Assembly: GCA_963756745.1 (NCBI GenBank)
Contig: CAVWOU010000010.1
Span: forward strand, 758,506 to 822,505
DNA: 64,000 nt
Reading direction: 5' to 3'
Origin: DASPWW01 sp963756745
Lineage (GTDB): Bacteria > Actinomycetota > Thermoleophilia > Solirubrobacterales > 70-9
Under the pieces are notes generated by a model, which did no database searches, was not told the origin of the DNA, and saw only the letters and a list, made by a program, of their open reading frames with translations. Below, one piece after another: positions 1 through 10,211 of the stretch (positions within the stretch are counted from its first letter, which is position 1; each line of letters begins with the position of its first letter). The translations under genes and the position numbers were made by a program.

Positions 1-437
1 GGCACCGCGCCGAGGAAGACGATGCCGATGAACACGGTCGCGATCACGACCGCGTCGACCGAGCGCCGTCCCTCCTCGGCCCAGTACACGTCGTCGAGGT
101 GCAGCCACAACGCGAACTCGTCGAACGTCAGTCCGGCGCCGATCCCGAACACCAGGGCGGTCAGCTCCCACCACGGGCTCACGTCGCCGATCCCGAAGGC
201 GAGCGTCGGCGCTATCAGCATCATCGCGATCCCGAACACGAGGTGGTGGATGTGGAGGCCGCCCGTGGTGACGCTGCCCGGCCACCACGGGACCTTGGGG
301 CTTCGCATCAGCCGCGTGCTGGTGCGGATGAACAGGAACGAGCCGAGAAAGCCGACGAGGACGAGGAACACTCCCTCTCTGCCCGCATCGAGGATCTGCT
401 CCTGCCACAGCTCTCCGAGAAAGGCGGCATCGGTCAT
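1..437 (-). CDS. Conserved integral membrane protein, 3' end cut by window edge
   Basis: Reading the minus strand from an ATG at 437 gives about 145 residues before the window ends, so the C-terminus is missing. There is a hydrophobic segment near residues 20-37, then a short loop with a Gly-Gly-Leu-His-Ile-His-His motif, followed by two or three more hydrophobic helices and an acidic Asp-Glu-Phe / Asp-Asp-Val stretch. The histidine cluster between membrane helices could bind metal, but I do not recognise a characterised family. It is divergent from the coiled-coil gene at 468, with a 30-nt gap that must hold both promoters. The reading frame is open throughout with typical high-GC codon use, so the gene is real; the function is unknown. 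Confidence 0.7.
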   Translation of the reverse strand, partial: MTDAAFLGELWQEQILDAGREGVFLVLVGFLGSFLFIRTSTRLMRSPKVPWWPGSVTTGGLHIHHLVFGIAMMLIAPTLAFGIGDVSPWWELTALVFGIGAGLTFDEFALWLHLDDVYWAEEGRRSVDAVVIATVFIGIVFLGAV

Positions 438-467
438 GCCCGCGCGATTATCGCCTACGCTTTCGCC

Positions 468-1105
468 ATGGCAAGCCCGGATGCAGACAAGTTCGCCTCG
501 CAGGCGGCCGAACGCGTCCGGAAGGCGATCGAGTCCGCCGAGGCGAAGGCTCGCCAGATCGTCGCCGACGCCGAGAAGGAGGCCGACCGGATTCGCTCCC
601 GGCGCCGAGGCAGACGCGACGGAGCGGATCGAGCGAGCGCGGGCGGCCGTCGACCGCCTCGTCGCTCAGGCGGACGAGCTGCGCGACGCGGTCGGCGGGC
701 TCGGCCGCGACACCGCCGGTAGCGATCCGCGTGGGGAGAGCCCGGCGGCCCCCGAGATCGACCCGACGCCGGTCGACCGTCCCGGAGCCCGAGCCCGCGC
801 GCGAGCCCGAGCCGACGCCCCCGATGACGCCCGAGCCCGAGCCGGCCCGCGAACCCGAGCCCCAGCCCCCCGAGGTCCCCGAGCCGACCCCGCCAAGCGG
901 CGACCGCCCGTCCACCGAACAGCTGCTCGAGCAGCTCAGGGCCGGCAACTCGCGGCCGGACGAGGGCGCCGCGCGCCTCGTCGCGATGAAGATGGCGCTC
1001 GACGGCAAACCGCGCGACGAGGTCGAGCGCCATCTGGCCGAGAACTACGAGCTGGCGAGCGCCGGCGCGCTGCTCGACGACGTCTACTCGCGCGCCGGCA
1101 AGTAG
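468..1105 (+). pseudogene. Coiled-coil protein gene interrupted by two +1 frameshifts
   Basis: An ATG at 468 starts a protein with an Ala/Glu/Lys-rich coiled coil (Ala-Glu-Ala-Lys-Ala-Arg-Gln repeats). The coding signal leaves this frame near 597-600 (a CCC run), continues in the next frame as another coiled-coil stretch, then shifts again around 770-785. It finishes in the third frame with a Pro-Glu-Pro-Glu linker and a conserved-looking C-terminal helical domain ending at the TAG at 1105. Correcting both indels gives about 211 residues. All three parts keep sensible composition and no other damage is visible, so sequencing or assembly errors are as likely as true decay. The N-terminus resembles coiled-coil hypothetical proteins of actinobacteria; no function can be assigned. 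Confidence 0.6.
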
Positions 1106-1120
1106 CCGCCGCGCCGGCGG

Positions 1121-1570
1121 TCAGCCCTCCGTCCGCTGGAAGGTCCCCGGCTCGCCGCCCGCGCGGGCGCCGGCCGCGTACTCCGACATGTCCTGGGACC
1201 AGAACTCGACCACGTTGCCGTCGGGGTCGGTGACGTAGATCGCGCGGTCGGCACCGAGCTGCACCGGGCCCTCGACCTCGGCGCCCTGCGACTGCAGCCG
1301 CTCGAGGATCCCGTCGAGCGCTTCGCGCGGGACCCGGAAGGCGAAGTGAACGTGCTCGCCGCCGCGTCCTCCCGCCAGGCCAGTCTGTGGTGTCCACAGG
1401 CCGAGCCGCGCCGTGTCGCCGATCAGGTACCAGTAGCGTCCCTCGCGGCCCTCGCCGTACAGCGTCTCTTCGAGGCCCAGCACCTCGCGATAGAAGTGGC
1501 GCGCCCGATCGAGGTCGGAGACCTCGAGCACGAGCTCGGAGATGCCGCTGACTGGAGGAGGGTCGGGCAC
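1121..1570 (-). CDS. VOC (glyoxalase/bleomycin-resistance fold) family protein
   Basis: A 149-residue protein with the paired beta-alpha-beta-beta-beta layout of the vicinal oxygen chelate superfamily. It opens with a strand (Ser-Glu-Leu-Val-Leu-Glu-Val), then an Asp-Leu-Asp-Arg-Ala helix and Phe-Tyr-Arg-Glu-Val-Leu-Gly-Leu, the usual VOC signature. The second half has a Glu-His-Val-His-Phe-Ala-Phe strand and ends with Asp-Pro-Asp-Gly-Asn-Val-Val-Glu-Phe, the classic last metal-ligand strand. Candidate metal ligands are His near 93 and Glu near 124. VOC proteins cover glyoxalases, dioxygenases and resistance proteins, and the substrate cannot be read from sequence. It lies convergent to the frameshifted gene, 15 nt away, and divergent from the zinc-ribbon gene at 1626. 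Confidence 0.85.
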   Translation of the reverse strand: MPDPPPVSGISELVLEVSDLDRARHFYREVLGLEETLYGEGREGRYWYLIGDTARLGLWTPQTGLAGGRGGEHVHFAFRVPREALDGILERLQSQGAEVEGPVQLGADRAIYVTDPDGNVVEFWSQDMSEYAAGARAGGEPGTFQRTEG

Positions 1571-1625
1571 GCTCGCGAGCTTATTCGGATAGGCCGAACG
1601 GCCAGGCTAGTAGCCTCTCGCGCCG

Positions 1626-2054
1626 ATGCAGGGTGAGTCGGCGGAGCTCCCGCTCAAGGTATGTCCGCATTGCTCGGTCGCGTCTCGGACCGACTCGGAG
1701 ACGTGCCCGAACTGCGGCAAGTCGTACGTGCGCGGGCGCCCGAGCCTGCGCTGGAGCTGGTGGTTCGCGATCCCGATCGTCGCCGCAGCGTTTCTGATCG
1801 GCTACTTCGGGATCAGCGAACTGATCGACGGCGACGACTCGGACGGCATCACCGTCGAGGAGGCGAGCTCGATCGAGATCGGCAACACCTCGCGCGCGGA
1901 GCTGACGGAGCGGCTCGGCGAGCCGCAATCGGAGACGACGATCGGGCGCGATCGGGTGTGCCGCGACTATGTCGTCACCGACGGGCCGGATCCCGGATGG
2001 CTGTTCTGCTTCCGGGGCGACCAGCTCGAGAGCTCCGCTCCGTTGCCTGAATAG
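1626..2054 (+). CDS. Zinc-ribbon single-pass membrane protein with a BamE/SmpA-like tail
   Basis: A 142-residue protein with an N-terminal four-cysteine zinc ribbon (C13, C16, C27, C30), a basic-aromatic linker, one transmembrane helix (about 46-66) and an extracytoplasmic domain. The outer domain contains a Gly-Asn-Thr-Ser-Arg-Ala-Glu-Leu...Leu-Gly-Glu-Pro pattern, similar to the short helix-strand motif of SmpA/BamE-like domains, and two further cysteines (in Val-Cys-Arg-Asp-Tyr and Leu-Phe-Cys-Phe-Arg) that could form a disulfide. The topology suggests a ribbon inside and the domain outside. It sits 63 nt upstream of uvrA but is probably unrelated in function. The fold assignment of the tail is my inference from a short motif. 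Confidence 0.7.
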   Translation: MQGESAELPLKVCPHCSVASRTDSETCPNCGKSYVRGRPSLRWSWWFAIPIVAAAFLIGYFGISELIDGDDSDGITVEEASSIEIGNTSRAELTERLGEPQSETTIGRDRVCRDYVVTDGPDPGWLFCFRGDQLESSAPLPE

Positions 2055-2117
2055 AGTCCGCAGACTCCGGCCGCGCCCCCGGCCGTGCCGCTGAGGCCGC
2101 ACGTACACTTGTTTGGG

Positions 2118-4994
<2,877 letters not shown>

Positions 4995-5006
4995 GCTCGC
5001 AAAACC

Positions 5007-5600
5007 GTGAGCGATCAGACCGGGTGGCGGTTGTGGTGGCACAAGCGGCGCTGGTACGAGCGCAACCGCAGGCCCCTGCGACGGTGGCGGATCAACCGCC
5101 ACATGGCCCGCGCGGGCGCGTACATCCGGTTCCCGATCGACGGCGAGGTGCTCGAGGCGCTCGACGAGGGCCGGCTAACGGTGGGGGAGGGGACGCTGCT
5201 CGAGCCGGGGTGCTGGCTGACCCTCTCTCCTCAAGCTCGGATCGAGATCGGGAGCGGGTGTTTCCTGAACAAGAACACGATGCTCGCGGCACTCCACCGG
5301 ATCGTGATCGGCGACCACGTGATGTTCGCCAACAACTGCTTCGTCGGCGACGCCGACCACCGGTACGACGATCCGGAGAAGCCGGTGACGTGGCAGGGGT
5401 TCAGCACTCAGGGGCCGGTAGTCATCGGCTCGAACTGCTGGTTCGGCGTCGGGTGCGTGGTGACGAGCGGCGTGACGATCGGCGACCGGTGCGTCGTGGG
5501 CGCCAACTCCGTCGTCACCGAGGACCTGCCGCGCGGTGTTATCGCGGCCGGCGCGCCGGCGCGAGTGATCAGGGAGATCGAGTTCCGCGGCGAGGCCTAG
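5007..5600 (+). CDS. Left-handed beta-helix (hexapeptide repeat) acyltransferase
   Basis: A 197-residue protein starting at a GTG 12 nt after uvrA. Residues 1-35 are strongly basic (Arg/Lys/Trp). From about residue 60 onward there are hexapeptide repeats of the [LIV]-G-x4 type, including Ile-Gly-Ser-Gly-Cys, Ile-Gly-Asp-His-Val and Ile-Gly-Ser-Asn-Cys. A loop with Gly-Asp-Ala-Asp-His-Arg-Tyr carries the likely catalytic His of the xenobiotic/maltose/NodL-type acetyltransferases. The C-terminus has the typical Gly-Ala-Pro-Ala-Arg-Val-Ile-Arg ending. Such enzymes transfer acetyl or other acyl groups from CoA to sugars or small molecules; the acceptor is unknown. It overlaps the convergent YjbQ gene by 4 nt. 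Confidence 0.85.
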   Translation: MSDQTGWRLWWHKRRWYERNRRPLRRWRINRHMARAGAYIRFPIDGEVLEALDEGRLTVGEGTLLEPGCWLTLSPQARIEIGSGCFLNKNTMLAALHRIVIGDHVMFANNCFVGDADHRYDDPEKPVTWQGFSTQGPVVIGSNCWFGVGCVVTSGVTIGDRCVVGANSVVTEDLPRGVIAAGAPARVIREIEFRGEA

Positions 5601-6013
5601 GAGACCACCTGCACGAAGACCGTCCGATCGCGGGGCCGGTCGTCGAAATCGATCAGCACGAGCTGCTGCCAGGTGCCGAGTGCGAGCCTGCCGCCGGTCA
5701 CCGGGACCGCCTCGGACGGGCCGATGATCGACGCGCGCTGGTGGGCGTGCGAGTTCGTGTCGTGGTTGAGGCGGTTGTGCTCCCAGTCGGCTCGCGGTGG
5801 GGCGAGAGTGTCGAGGACCGCGCGCAGGTCGGCGACGTTCCCCGGCTCGTGCTCCATCGTGGTGATCGCCGCGGTCGAGCCGCGAACGAACGCGGACGCT
5901 AGCCCCTCGGCGACCCCGGCGGCGCTGACGACGCGCTGCACGCCGTCGGTGATGTCGACCATGTCGGCGTCGCCCTGGGTCGACAGGCTCAACTCACCAT
6001 TGTGAACAGACAC
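5597..6013 (-). CDS. YjbQ / UPF0047 family protein
   Basis: A 138-residue protein of the YjbQ (UPF0047, secondary thiamine-phosphate synthase enzyme) family, at the family's usual ~135 residues. Diagnostic features are the His-Glu-Pro-Gly segment (Met-Glu-His-Glu-Pro-Gly-Asn), the Asn-His-Asp-Thr-Asn-Ser-His-Ala-His block that supplies metal ligands, and Gly-Thr-Trp-Gln-Gln-Leu-Val-Leu-Ile-Asp-Phe-Asp near the end. Some members show weak thiamine phosphate synthase activity, but the physiological role is unsettled. No thiamine genes are nearby. The downstream end abuts the acyltransferase gene convergently. Confidence 0.88.
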   Translation of the reverse strand: MSVHNGELSLSTQGDADMVDITDGVQRVVSAAGVAEGLASAFVRGSTAAITTMEHEPGNVADLRAVLDTLAPPRADWEHNRLNHDTNSHAHQRASIIGPSEAVPVTGGRLALGTWQQLVLIDFDDRPRDRTVFVQVVS

Positions 6014-6146
6014 CGGGGCAACCTATAACCCCGCAATGGCGGACGCGGGAGCGAGCTCGCGTCATTGGACGATAGCCGGGTCGGTGCCTCGTCTTGCCTC
6101 GGTCTGGACGTTTGTTCGAGGTGTGTGGGTCGCGGGGCGCGGGGGC

Positions 6147-7049
6147 TCACCAGTCCCACGCCGATGTGGCGAGGCTCTCCTGGTCGAGATAGCGGCGCAG
6201 GCCCTCGAGCTCCTCCGGCTCGATGCGGTAGGTGTGCTCGTCGGTTGGAAAGCGCCGGGCGCGAACATCGGCCGCGTACTCGGAGACCCCCGCGACCATC
6301 TCCTCCTCGACGGCCGCGTAGCGCTTGACGAAGCGTGGCAGATGACGATCGCCGATCCCGAGCAGGTCGTGGAAGACGAGCACCTGGCCGTCGGCGGCGG
6401 ACCCCGCGCCGATCCCGATCACGGGCACCTCCAGCTTGTCGACAATCGCGTGCGTGACCGCGGCCGGGACGGCCTCGAAGACGATCGCGAAGCAGCCAAC
6501 CGACTGAAGCGCGAGCGCCTCCTCGGCGATCTGGATCGCCCGCTCGGCGGTCCGGCCCTGCGTCTTGTAGCCGCCGAACTGGGTCGCGGATTGCGGCGTG
6601 AGGCCGACGTGCCCCATCACCGGGATCCCGGCGCGGATGATGGCTCGGGCCCGGTCGACCGAGACGCCGCCGCGCTCGAGCTTGACGGCGTCGCAGCCGG
6701 CCTCCTTGACGTAGCGCTGGGCGCTCTCGACCGCCTGCTCGTTCGACTTCTCGTAGCTTCCGAACGGCAGATCTCCGATCATCAACGGGGTCCGAAGGCC
6801 GCGCCGGACGGCCCGCGCGAGCACCAGCATCTCGTCCATGCTCACCGGGACGGTCGAGTCGTATCCGAGCACCGTCATCGCACCCGTGTCGCCGACCAGC
6901 ACGAGGTCGACGCCGGCTTCCTCAGCCACCCGCGCCGATGGATGGTCGTACGCGGTGACCATCACGATCGGCTGGCCGTTCCGCTTCATCTCCGCGACGC
7001 CCGGGAGCGTCGTACGGACGCGCTCGGTCCTGGGATCGTCGCTTGGCAT
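6147..7049 (-). CDS. panB: 3-methyl-2-oxobutanoate hydroxymethyltransferase
   Basis: PanB transfers a hydroxymethyl group from methylene-tetrahydrofolate to alpha-ketoisovalerate, giving ketopantoate, the first step of pantothenate and CoA synthesis. The 300-residue product has the TIM-barrel hallmarks: Val-Thr-Ala-Tyr-Asp near 32-36, the metal-binding Val-Gly-Asp-Thr region near 53, Gly-Asp-Leu-Pro-Phe-Gly-Ser-Tyr, Lys-Leu-Glu-Arg-Gly-Gly, Gly-His-Val-Gly-Leu-Thr-Pro-Gln and the late Gly-Ile-Gly-Ala-Gly-Ser segment. It lies 6 nt downstream of panC on the same strand and is evidently co-transcribed with panC and the DUF2520 gene. Confidence 0.96.
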   Translation of the reverse strand: MPSDDPRTERVRTTLPGVAEMKRNGQPIVMVTAYDHPSARVAEEAGVDLVLVGDTGAMTVLGYDSTVPVSMDEMLVLARAVRRGLRTPLMIGDLPFGSYEKSNEQAVESAQRYVKEAGCDAVKLERGGVSVDRARAIIRAGIPVMGHVGLTPQSATQFGGYKTQGRTAERAIQIAEEALALQSVGCFAIVFEAVPAAVTHAIVDKLEVPVIGIGAGSAADGQVLVFHDLLGIGDRHLPRFVKRYAAVEEEMVAGVSEYAADVRARRFPTDEHTYRIEPEELEGLRRYLDQESLATSAWDW

Positions 7050-7055
7050 CGCTCG

Positions 7056-7910
7056 TCAGCCTCCGATCACGGTGTTGTCGATCAGGCGCGCCCGGCCGAG
7101 CCGCGCCGCGAGTGCGACGAGGACAGGGCGTCCGTTGAAGTTCGCGGCGGGGGTCAGGTCCTCGGCGTCGCGCGCCTCGAGGTACTCGGGCTCGATCCCC
7201 GACCTGAGCAGCTCGTCGCGCGCGGCGGCCAGCGCCACCGCCACCGAGTCCTCGCCACCGGCGGCGACCCGCTCCGCCGCTCGCAGCGCGCGGGACAGCG
7301 CCGCCGCCCGCTCGCGCTCGTCGGGGCTCAGGTAGCGGTTCCGGGAGCTCATCGCGAGGCCGTCGGGCTCGCGCACCGTGGGGAGCACCGCGATCCGAAC
7401 GGGGAAGTCGAGGTCCTCGACCATCCTGCGGATCACGATCGCCTGCTGCGCGTCCTTCTGGCCGAAGAAAGCGACGTCGGGCTGCACGATGTTGAGCAGC
7501 TTGGCGACGACGGTGGTGACGCCCTGGAAGTGCTCCGGCCCCCGCTGCTCCGGCGCTCCGTCCAACACGTCCACCAGCCCCGCGACGGCGACCGTGGTCG
7601 CGAATCCCCGCGGGTAGATCTCCTCCATAGACGGCACAAAGAGGAGATCGACTCCCTCGGCCGCGGCAACGCTCGCATCGCGCGCCTCGTCATGCGGATA
7701 CGTGTCGAGGTCCTCCCCGGGGCCGAATTGGGTCGGGTTCACGAACAGCGTCACGACGACCGTGTCGCAGCTCTCGCGAGCCGCCCGGATCAGCGATAGA
7801 TGTCCCCCGTGTAGCGCGCCCATTGTGGGGACGACGCCGATCTGGGCGCCACCGCGGCGCCATTCGTCGAGCGCCGCGCGCAGATCGTCCTTAGTGCGCA
7901 CCGTCCTCAT
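7056..7910 (-). CDS. panC: Pantothenate synthetase (pantoate-beta-alanine ligase)
   Basis: PanC joins pantoate and beta-alanine using ATP through a pantoyl-adenylate. The 284-residue product, read from the ATG at 7910, shows the nucleotidyl-transferase signature Pro-Thr-Met-Gly-Ala-Leu-His-Gly-Gly-His (HxGH type), then Phe-Val-Asn-Pro-Thr-Gln-Phe, Phe-Gly-Gln-Lys-Asp and the KMSKS-equivalent Ser-Ser-Arg-Asn. The frame is open upstream for another 200 codons, but that stretch is the shadow of the DUF2520 gene. The ATG overlaps that gene's TGA by 4 nt (ATGA), which fixes the start and shows translational coupling. No panD is in the window. Confidence 0.96.
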   Translation of the reverse strand: MRTVRTKDDLRAALDEWRRGGAQIGVVPTMGALHGGHLSLIRAARESCDTVVVTLFVNPTQFGPGEDLDTYPHDEARDASVAAAEGVDLLFVPSMEEIYPRGFATTVAVAGLVDVLDGAPEQRGPEHFQGVTTVVAKLLNIVQPDVAFFGQKDAQQAIVIRRMVEDLDFPVRIAVLPTVREPDGLAMSSRNRYLSPDERERAAALSRALRAAERVAAGGEDSVAVALAAARDELLRSGIEPEYLEARDAEDLTPAANFNGRPVLVALAARLGRARLIDNTVIGG

Positions 7911-8749
7911 GCCGTGACCTCCGGCTCGGCCTCGCGGTCGCCGCCGGCCGGCTCGCGCCGGGCCGCGAGCGCGCGCGTGCGCTCGGCCAGCGCCCGATAA
8001 GTGTCCAGCAGCTCGGGAGCGACCTCCGCGATCGCCGCGAGATGGCGCTCGACGGTCTCCTCGTCGCCGCGGGCGATCGGCCCGGTGAGCGCATTTCCGC
8101 CGTGCTCCGCCCAGTTGGCGGCCGTGCGGAGGACAAGCGGCGCCAGCAGCTCTCGGGCGTCGTCGGCTCCCGAGGCCTCGAGCAGCTCGGCGGCCAGCTC
8201 CTCGAGCGTGACCAGGTAGTTCGACGCGATCGAGGCCGCCGCGTGGTAGGTGGCGCGGTGCTCCTCGTCGAGCCGGAACGGGCGCATGCCGAGGCGCGTC
8301 GCGAGCGCGGTCGCAATCCGGCGCGCAGCCGCGTCGGCTCCCGAGACCGCGCACGGCGCGCCGGTCAGGGTCGCGTTCCCGTCGTGAACCGTCTGGAGGG
8401 GGTGGATCGAGAACGTGCGCGTCCCGTGGCGCGCGGCCGCCTCGAGCGCGTCGAGCCCCGTCGCGCCGCTCGTGTGCCCGACGTAGGGGAGCGGCGGGAT
8501 TGCGGCCGAGATCGTCTCGCAAGCGTCCTCGATCGCGGAGTCGGGGACGCACAGCAGCGCGATCTCTGCCTCCTCGCCCGCGGCGAGCGCGTCGCGACGT
8601 CCAGAGAGCGTGACGCGGAGTCCCGCGTCGCCGGCCGCGCGCGCGATGGACCTGCCCACGCGCCCGGCGCCGATCACGGCCAACGACGGCAACTCGACCG
8701 CGTCGGCGATCTCTGGGTCATTCGTTGCTTTCCGTTCCAGTTCCCGCAT
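7907..8749 (-). CDS. DUF2520 Rossmann-like protein, putative NADP-dependent reductase in a pantothenate operon
   Basis: From the ATG at 8749 this encodes about 280 residues. It has an N-terminal Rossmann motif (Val-Ile-Gly-Ala-Gly-Arg-Val-Gly) like F420-dependent NADP oxidoreductases, and a second strand ending Ser-Gly-Arg-Arg-Asp that suggests NADP. A C-terminal helical DUF2520 domain contains His-Pro-Leu-Gln-Thr-Val and His-Ala-Ala-Ala-Ser-Ile-Ala-Ser-Asn-Tyr. DUF2520 genes are often found next to panC. A role as ketopantoate reductase substitute is plausible but unproven. The frame stays open to a TTG at 8824, but a TATACT-like -10 element covers that codon, so I prefer 8749. It overlaps panC by 4 nt. 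Confidence 0.8.
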   Translation of the reverse strand: MRELERKATNDPEIADAVELPSLAVIGAGRVGRSIARAAGDAGLRVTLSGRRDALAAGEEAEIALLCVPDSAIEDACETISAAIPPLPYVGHTSGATGLDALEAAARHGTRTFSIHPLQTVHDGNATLTGAPCAVSGADAAARRIATALATRLGMRPFRLDEEHRATYHAAASIASNYLVTLEELAAELLEASGADDARELLAPLVLRTAANWAEHGGNALTGPIARGDEETVERHLAAIAEVAPELLDTYRALAERTRALAARREPAGGDREAEPEVTA

Positions 8750-8823
8750 TCGAGATACCAGACGGCCCACCGGGTCCGTTTCAGTTTCACATGGTCCACG
8801 CCCGTCGGTCGCGGCCAGATCCA

Positions 8824-8829
8824 AGTATA
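8824..8829 (-). promoter_or_regulatory. Candidate -10 element for the DUF2520-panC-panB operon
   Basis: The minus strand reads TATACT here, one base from the TATAAT consensus, in an AT-richer pocket of the 183-nt gap between the divergent DUF2520 and uracil-DNA glycosylase genes. No good -35 box is visible at 16-18 nt. A start near 8817 would give a leader of about 65 nt before the ATG at 8749. This is sequence resemblance only. Confidence 0.35.
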
Positions 8830-8932
8830 AGAGCGGCCGGAGTGTTCGATCGCGGGTCGGGGAAGCCGCTGTTTGCGGGCATTGTGGGTCTCGCGCTGGT
8901 CCGTGGGCGGCTCTACGATTGGCGAGTCCGCG

Positions 8933-9643
8933 ATGACGATCTCCGAACAGATGGACCAGGTCCCAGAGACCGGATCGCGCAGGGAGAGGCTGGTCGAGCT
9001 CTACAGGGAGGCTTCGGGATGCACGCGCTGCCCGCTGTCCGAGACCAGGACCAGGGTGGTGTTCGGGTCCGGGAACGCCGACGCCGACCTGATGTTCATC
9101 GGCGAGGGCCCCGGCGCGGAGGAGGATCGTCAGGGGCTCCCGTTCGTGGGCCGGGCCGGAGCGGTGCTCACGGACCTGCTCGACGAGATCGGGTTGTCGC
9201 GCGAGGACGTCTGGATCAGCAACGTCGTGCGATGCCGCCCGCCGGGGAACCGCGATCCTCAGCCCCTAGAGGTCGAGTCGTGCCAGCCTTACACGTACGG
9301 CCAGATCCAACTCATCGAGCCGCGCGTGATCGGGACGCTGGGAAACTTCGCGACCCGGCTTCTGACCTCGAGCCGGACGCCGATCAGTCGCGTTCGCGGG
9401 ACGCCGCAGGTGCACACGCTCGCCGGGCGCCCGGTGTTCCTGATGCCCCTGTTCCATCCCGCGGCGGCGCTCCGCACCCCGAGCCTGTTGGAGACGCTTC
9501 GCGAGGACTTTCGCAAGCTCCCGGACCTGCTCAACGAGCCGCTTCCCGAGGGCGCGGCGCGTGAGAGCGCGACGGCCGCGGCCGTCGCCGGCACCGCGCT
9601 CGACGACCGCGGCGCCAATCAGCTCGACCTGTTCGGCGGTTAG
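8933..9643 (+). CDS. Family 4 (Fe-S) uracil-DNA glycosylase
   Basis: This enzyme excises uracil from DNA after cytosine deamination. The 236-residue product from the ATG at 8933 has four cysteines (C30, C33, C101, C117) in the C-x2-C...C-x15-C spacing that holds the [4Fe-4S] cluster of family 4. The active-site motif Gly-Glu-Gly-Pro-Gly-Ala-Glu-Glu-Asp is at 57-65 and the late His-Pro-Ala-Ala-Ala-Leu motif replaces the HPSPLS loop of Ung. A leading in-frame extension to 8873 adds unconserved residues, so I take 8933. The TAG stop overlaps the GTG start of tsaE by one base. The family is common in thermophiles and actinobacteria. Confidence 0.92.
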   Translation: MTISEQMDQVPETGSRRERLVELYREASGCTRCPLSETRTRVVFGSGNADADLMFIGEGPGAEEDRQGLPFVGRAGAVLTDLLDEIGLSREDVWISNVVRCRPPGNRDPQPLEVESCQPYTYGQIQLIEPRVIGTLGNFATRLLTSSRTPISRVRGTPQVHTLAGRPVFLMPLFHPAAALRTPSLLETLREDFRKLPDLLNEPLPEGAARESATAAAVAGTALDDRGANQLDLFGG

Positions 9644-10059
9644 TGCGGACCTCCAGCGCCGCGGAGACCGAGGCAGTCGGGCGACGCCTCGCACGATCGC
9701 TCGCGCCCGGAGACGTCGTTCTGGTGGCGGGTGAGCTGGGCGCCGGCAAGACAACCTTGATCCGGGGAGCCTGCCGAGAGCTCGGAGTGGACGAGCCGAT
9801 CGTCTCGCCCACGTTCACTATCGGGCGCCGCTATCGAGGACGCGTGCCGGTCTCGCACCTCGACCTGTTCCGGCTGCCCACGCTCGCCGGCGAGGACCCC
9901 GGGCTGCTCGACGATTACCTGACGCCCGATGCGGTGGCGTTCATCGAGTGGCCGGCGGTCGGCGAGCCCGCGGTCGAGGGCGCGATCGCCGGCCGGGGCG
10001 GCAGGGTGCACCGGATCGAGATCCGCCACGCGGGCGGCGACGACCGGGAGATCCTCTAG
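9643..10059 (+). CDS. tsaE: tRNA t6A37 biosynthesis ATPase TsaE
   Basis: TsaE is the ATPase that resets the TsaBD complex, which attaches threonylcarbamoyl to A37 of ANN-decoding tRNAs. The 138-residue product has Walker A Gly-Glu-Leu-Gly-Ala-Gly-Lys-Thr-Thr at 30-38, the switch Val-Ser-Pro-Thr-Phe-Thr, a His-Leu-Asp-Leu-Phe-Arg motif and a Walker-B-like Ala-Phe-Ile-Glu-Trp-Pro. GTG start at 9643 overlaps the glycosylase stop. It heads the tsaE-tsaB-rimI-tsaD series, the usual bacterial clustering. Confidence 0.95.
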   Translation: MRTSSAAETEAVGRRLARSLAPGDVVLVAGELGAGKTTLIRGACRELGVDEPIVSPTFTIGRRYRGRVPVSHLDLFRLPTLAGEDPGLLDDYLTPDAVAFIEWPAVGEPAVEGAIAGRGGRVHRIEIRHAGGDDREIL

Positions 10060-10088
10060 CCGGCACTCGAGCGGTTCCGCGTCTCGCC

Positions 10089-10211
10089 CTAGTACCGGTC
10101 CTGCGCCTTGTCCTCGGCGTCGGAGCCCCCGCAGCCGCTCCCCGCGGCGCCGGTGAGAGCGATCGCAAGGGCGGCGAGAGTGGCGACAATCCTCTTCGTC
10201 TTGGATTCCAC
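10089..10211 (-). CDS. Possible 40-residue lipoprotein between tsaE and tsaB
   Basis: A GTG at 10211 on the minus strand starts a 40-residue frame. It has a basic N-terminus (Lys-Thr-Lys-Arg), a 16-residue Ala/Leu-rich hydrophobic segment, then Gly-Ser-Gly-Cys-Gly-Gly and a short charged tail ending at TAG 10089. This layout looks like a small lipoprotein signal peptide, although the position -3 to the Cys is Gly rather than Leu/Val. It occupies exactly the gap between tsaE and tsaB and its start overlaps the tsaB start region by about 10 nt on the opposite strand. It could be a real micro-gene or a coincidence of GC-rich sequence. Confidence 0.4.
   Translation of the reverse strand: MESKTKRIVATLAALAIALTGAAGSGCGGSDAEDKAQDRY

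Noticed and set aside
6038..6056. Third copy of the 89-nt repeat
   Set aside because: Only 19 nt match exactly and the rest diverges. It may be a remnant but is too short to call a copy.
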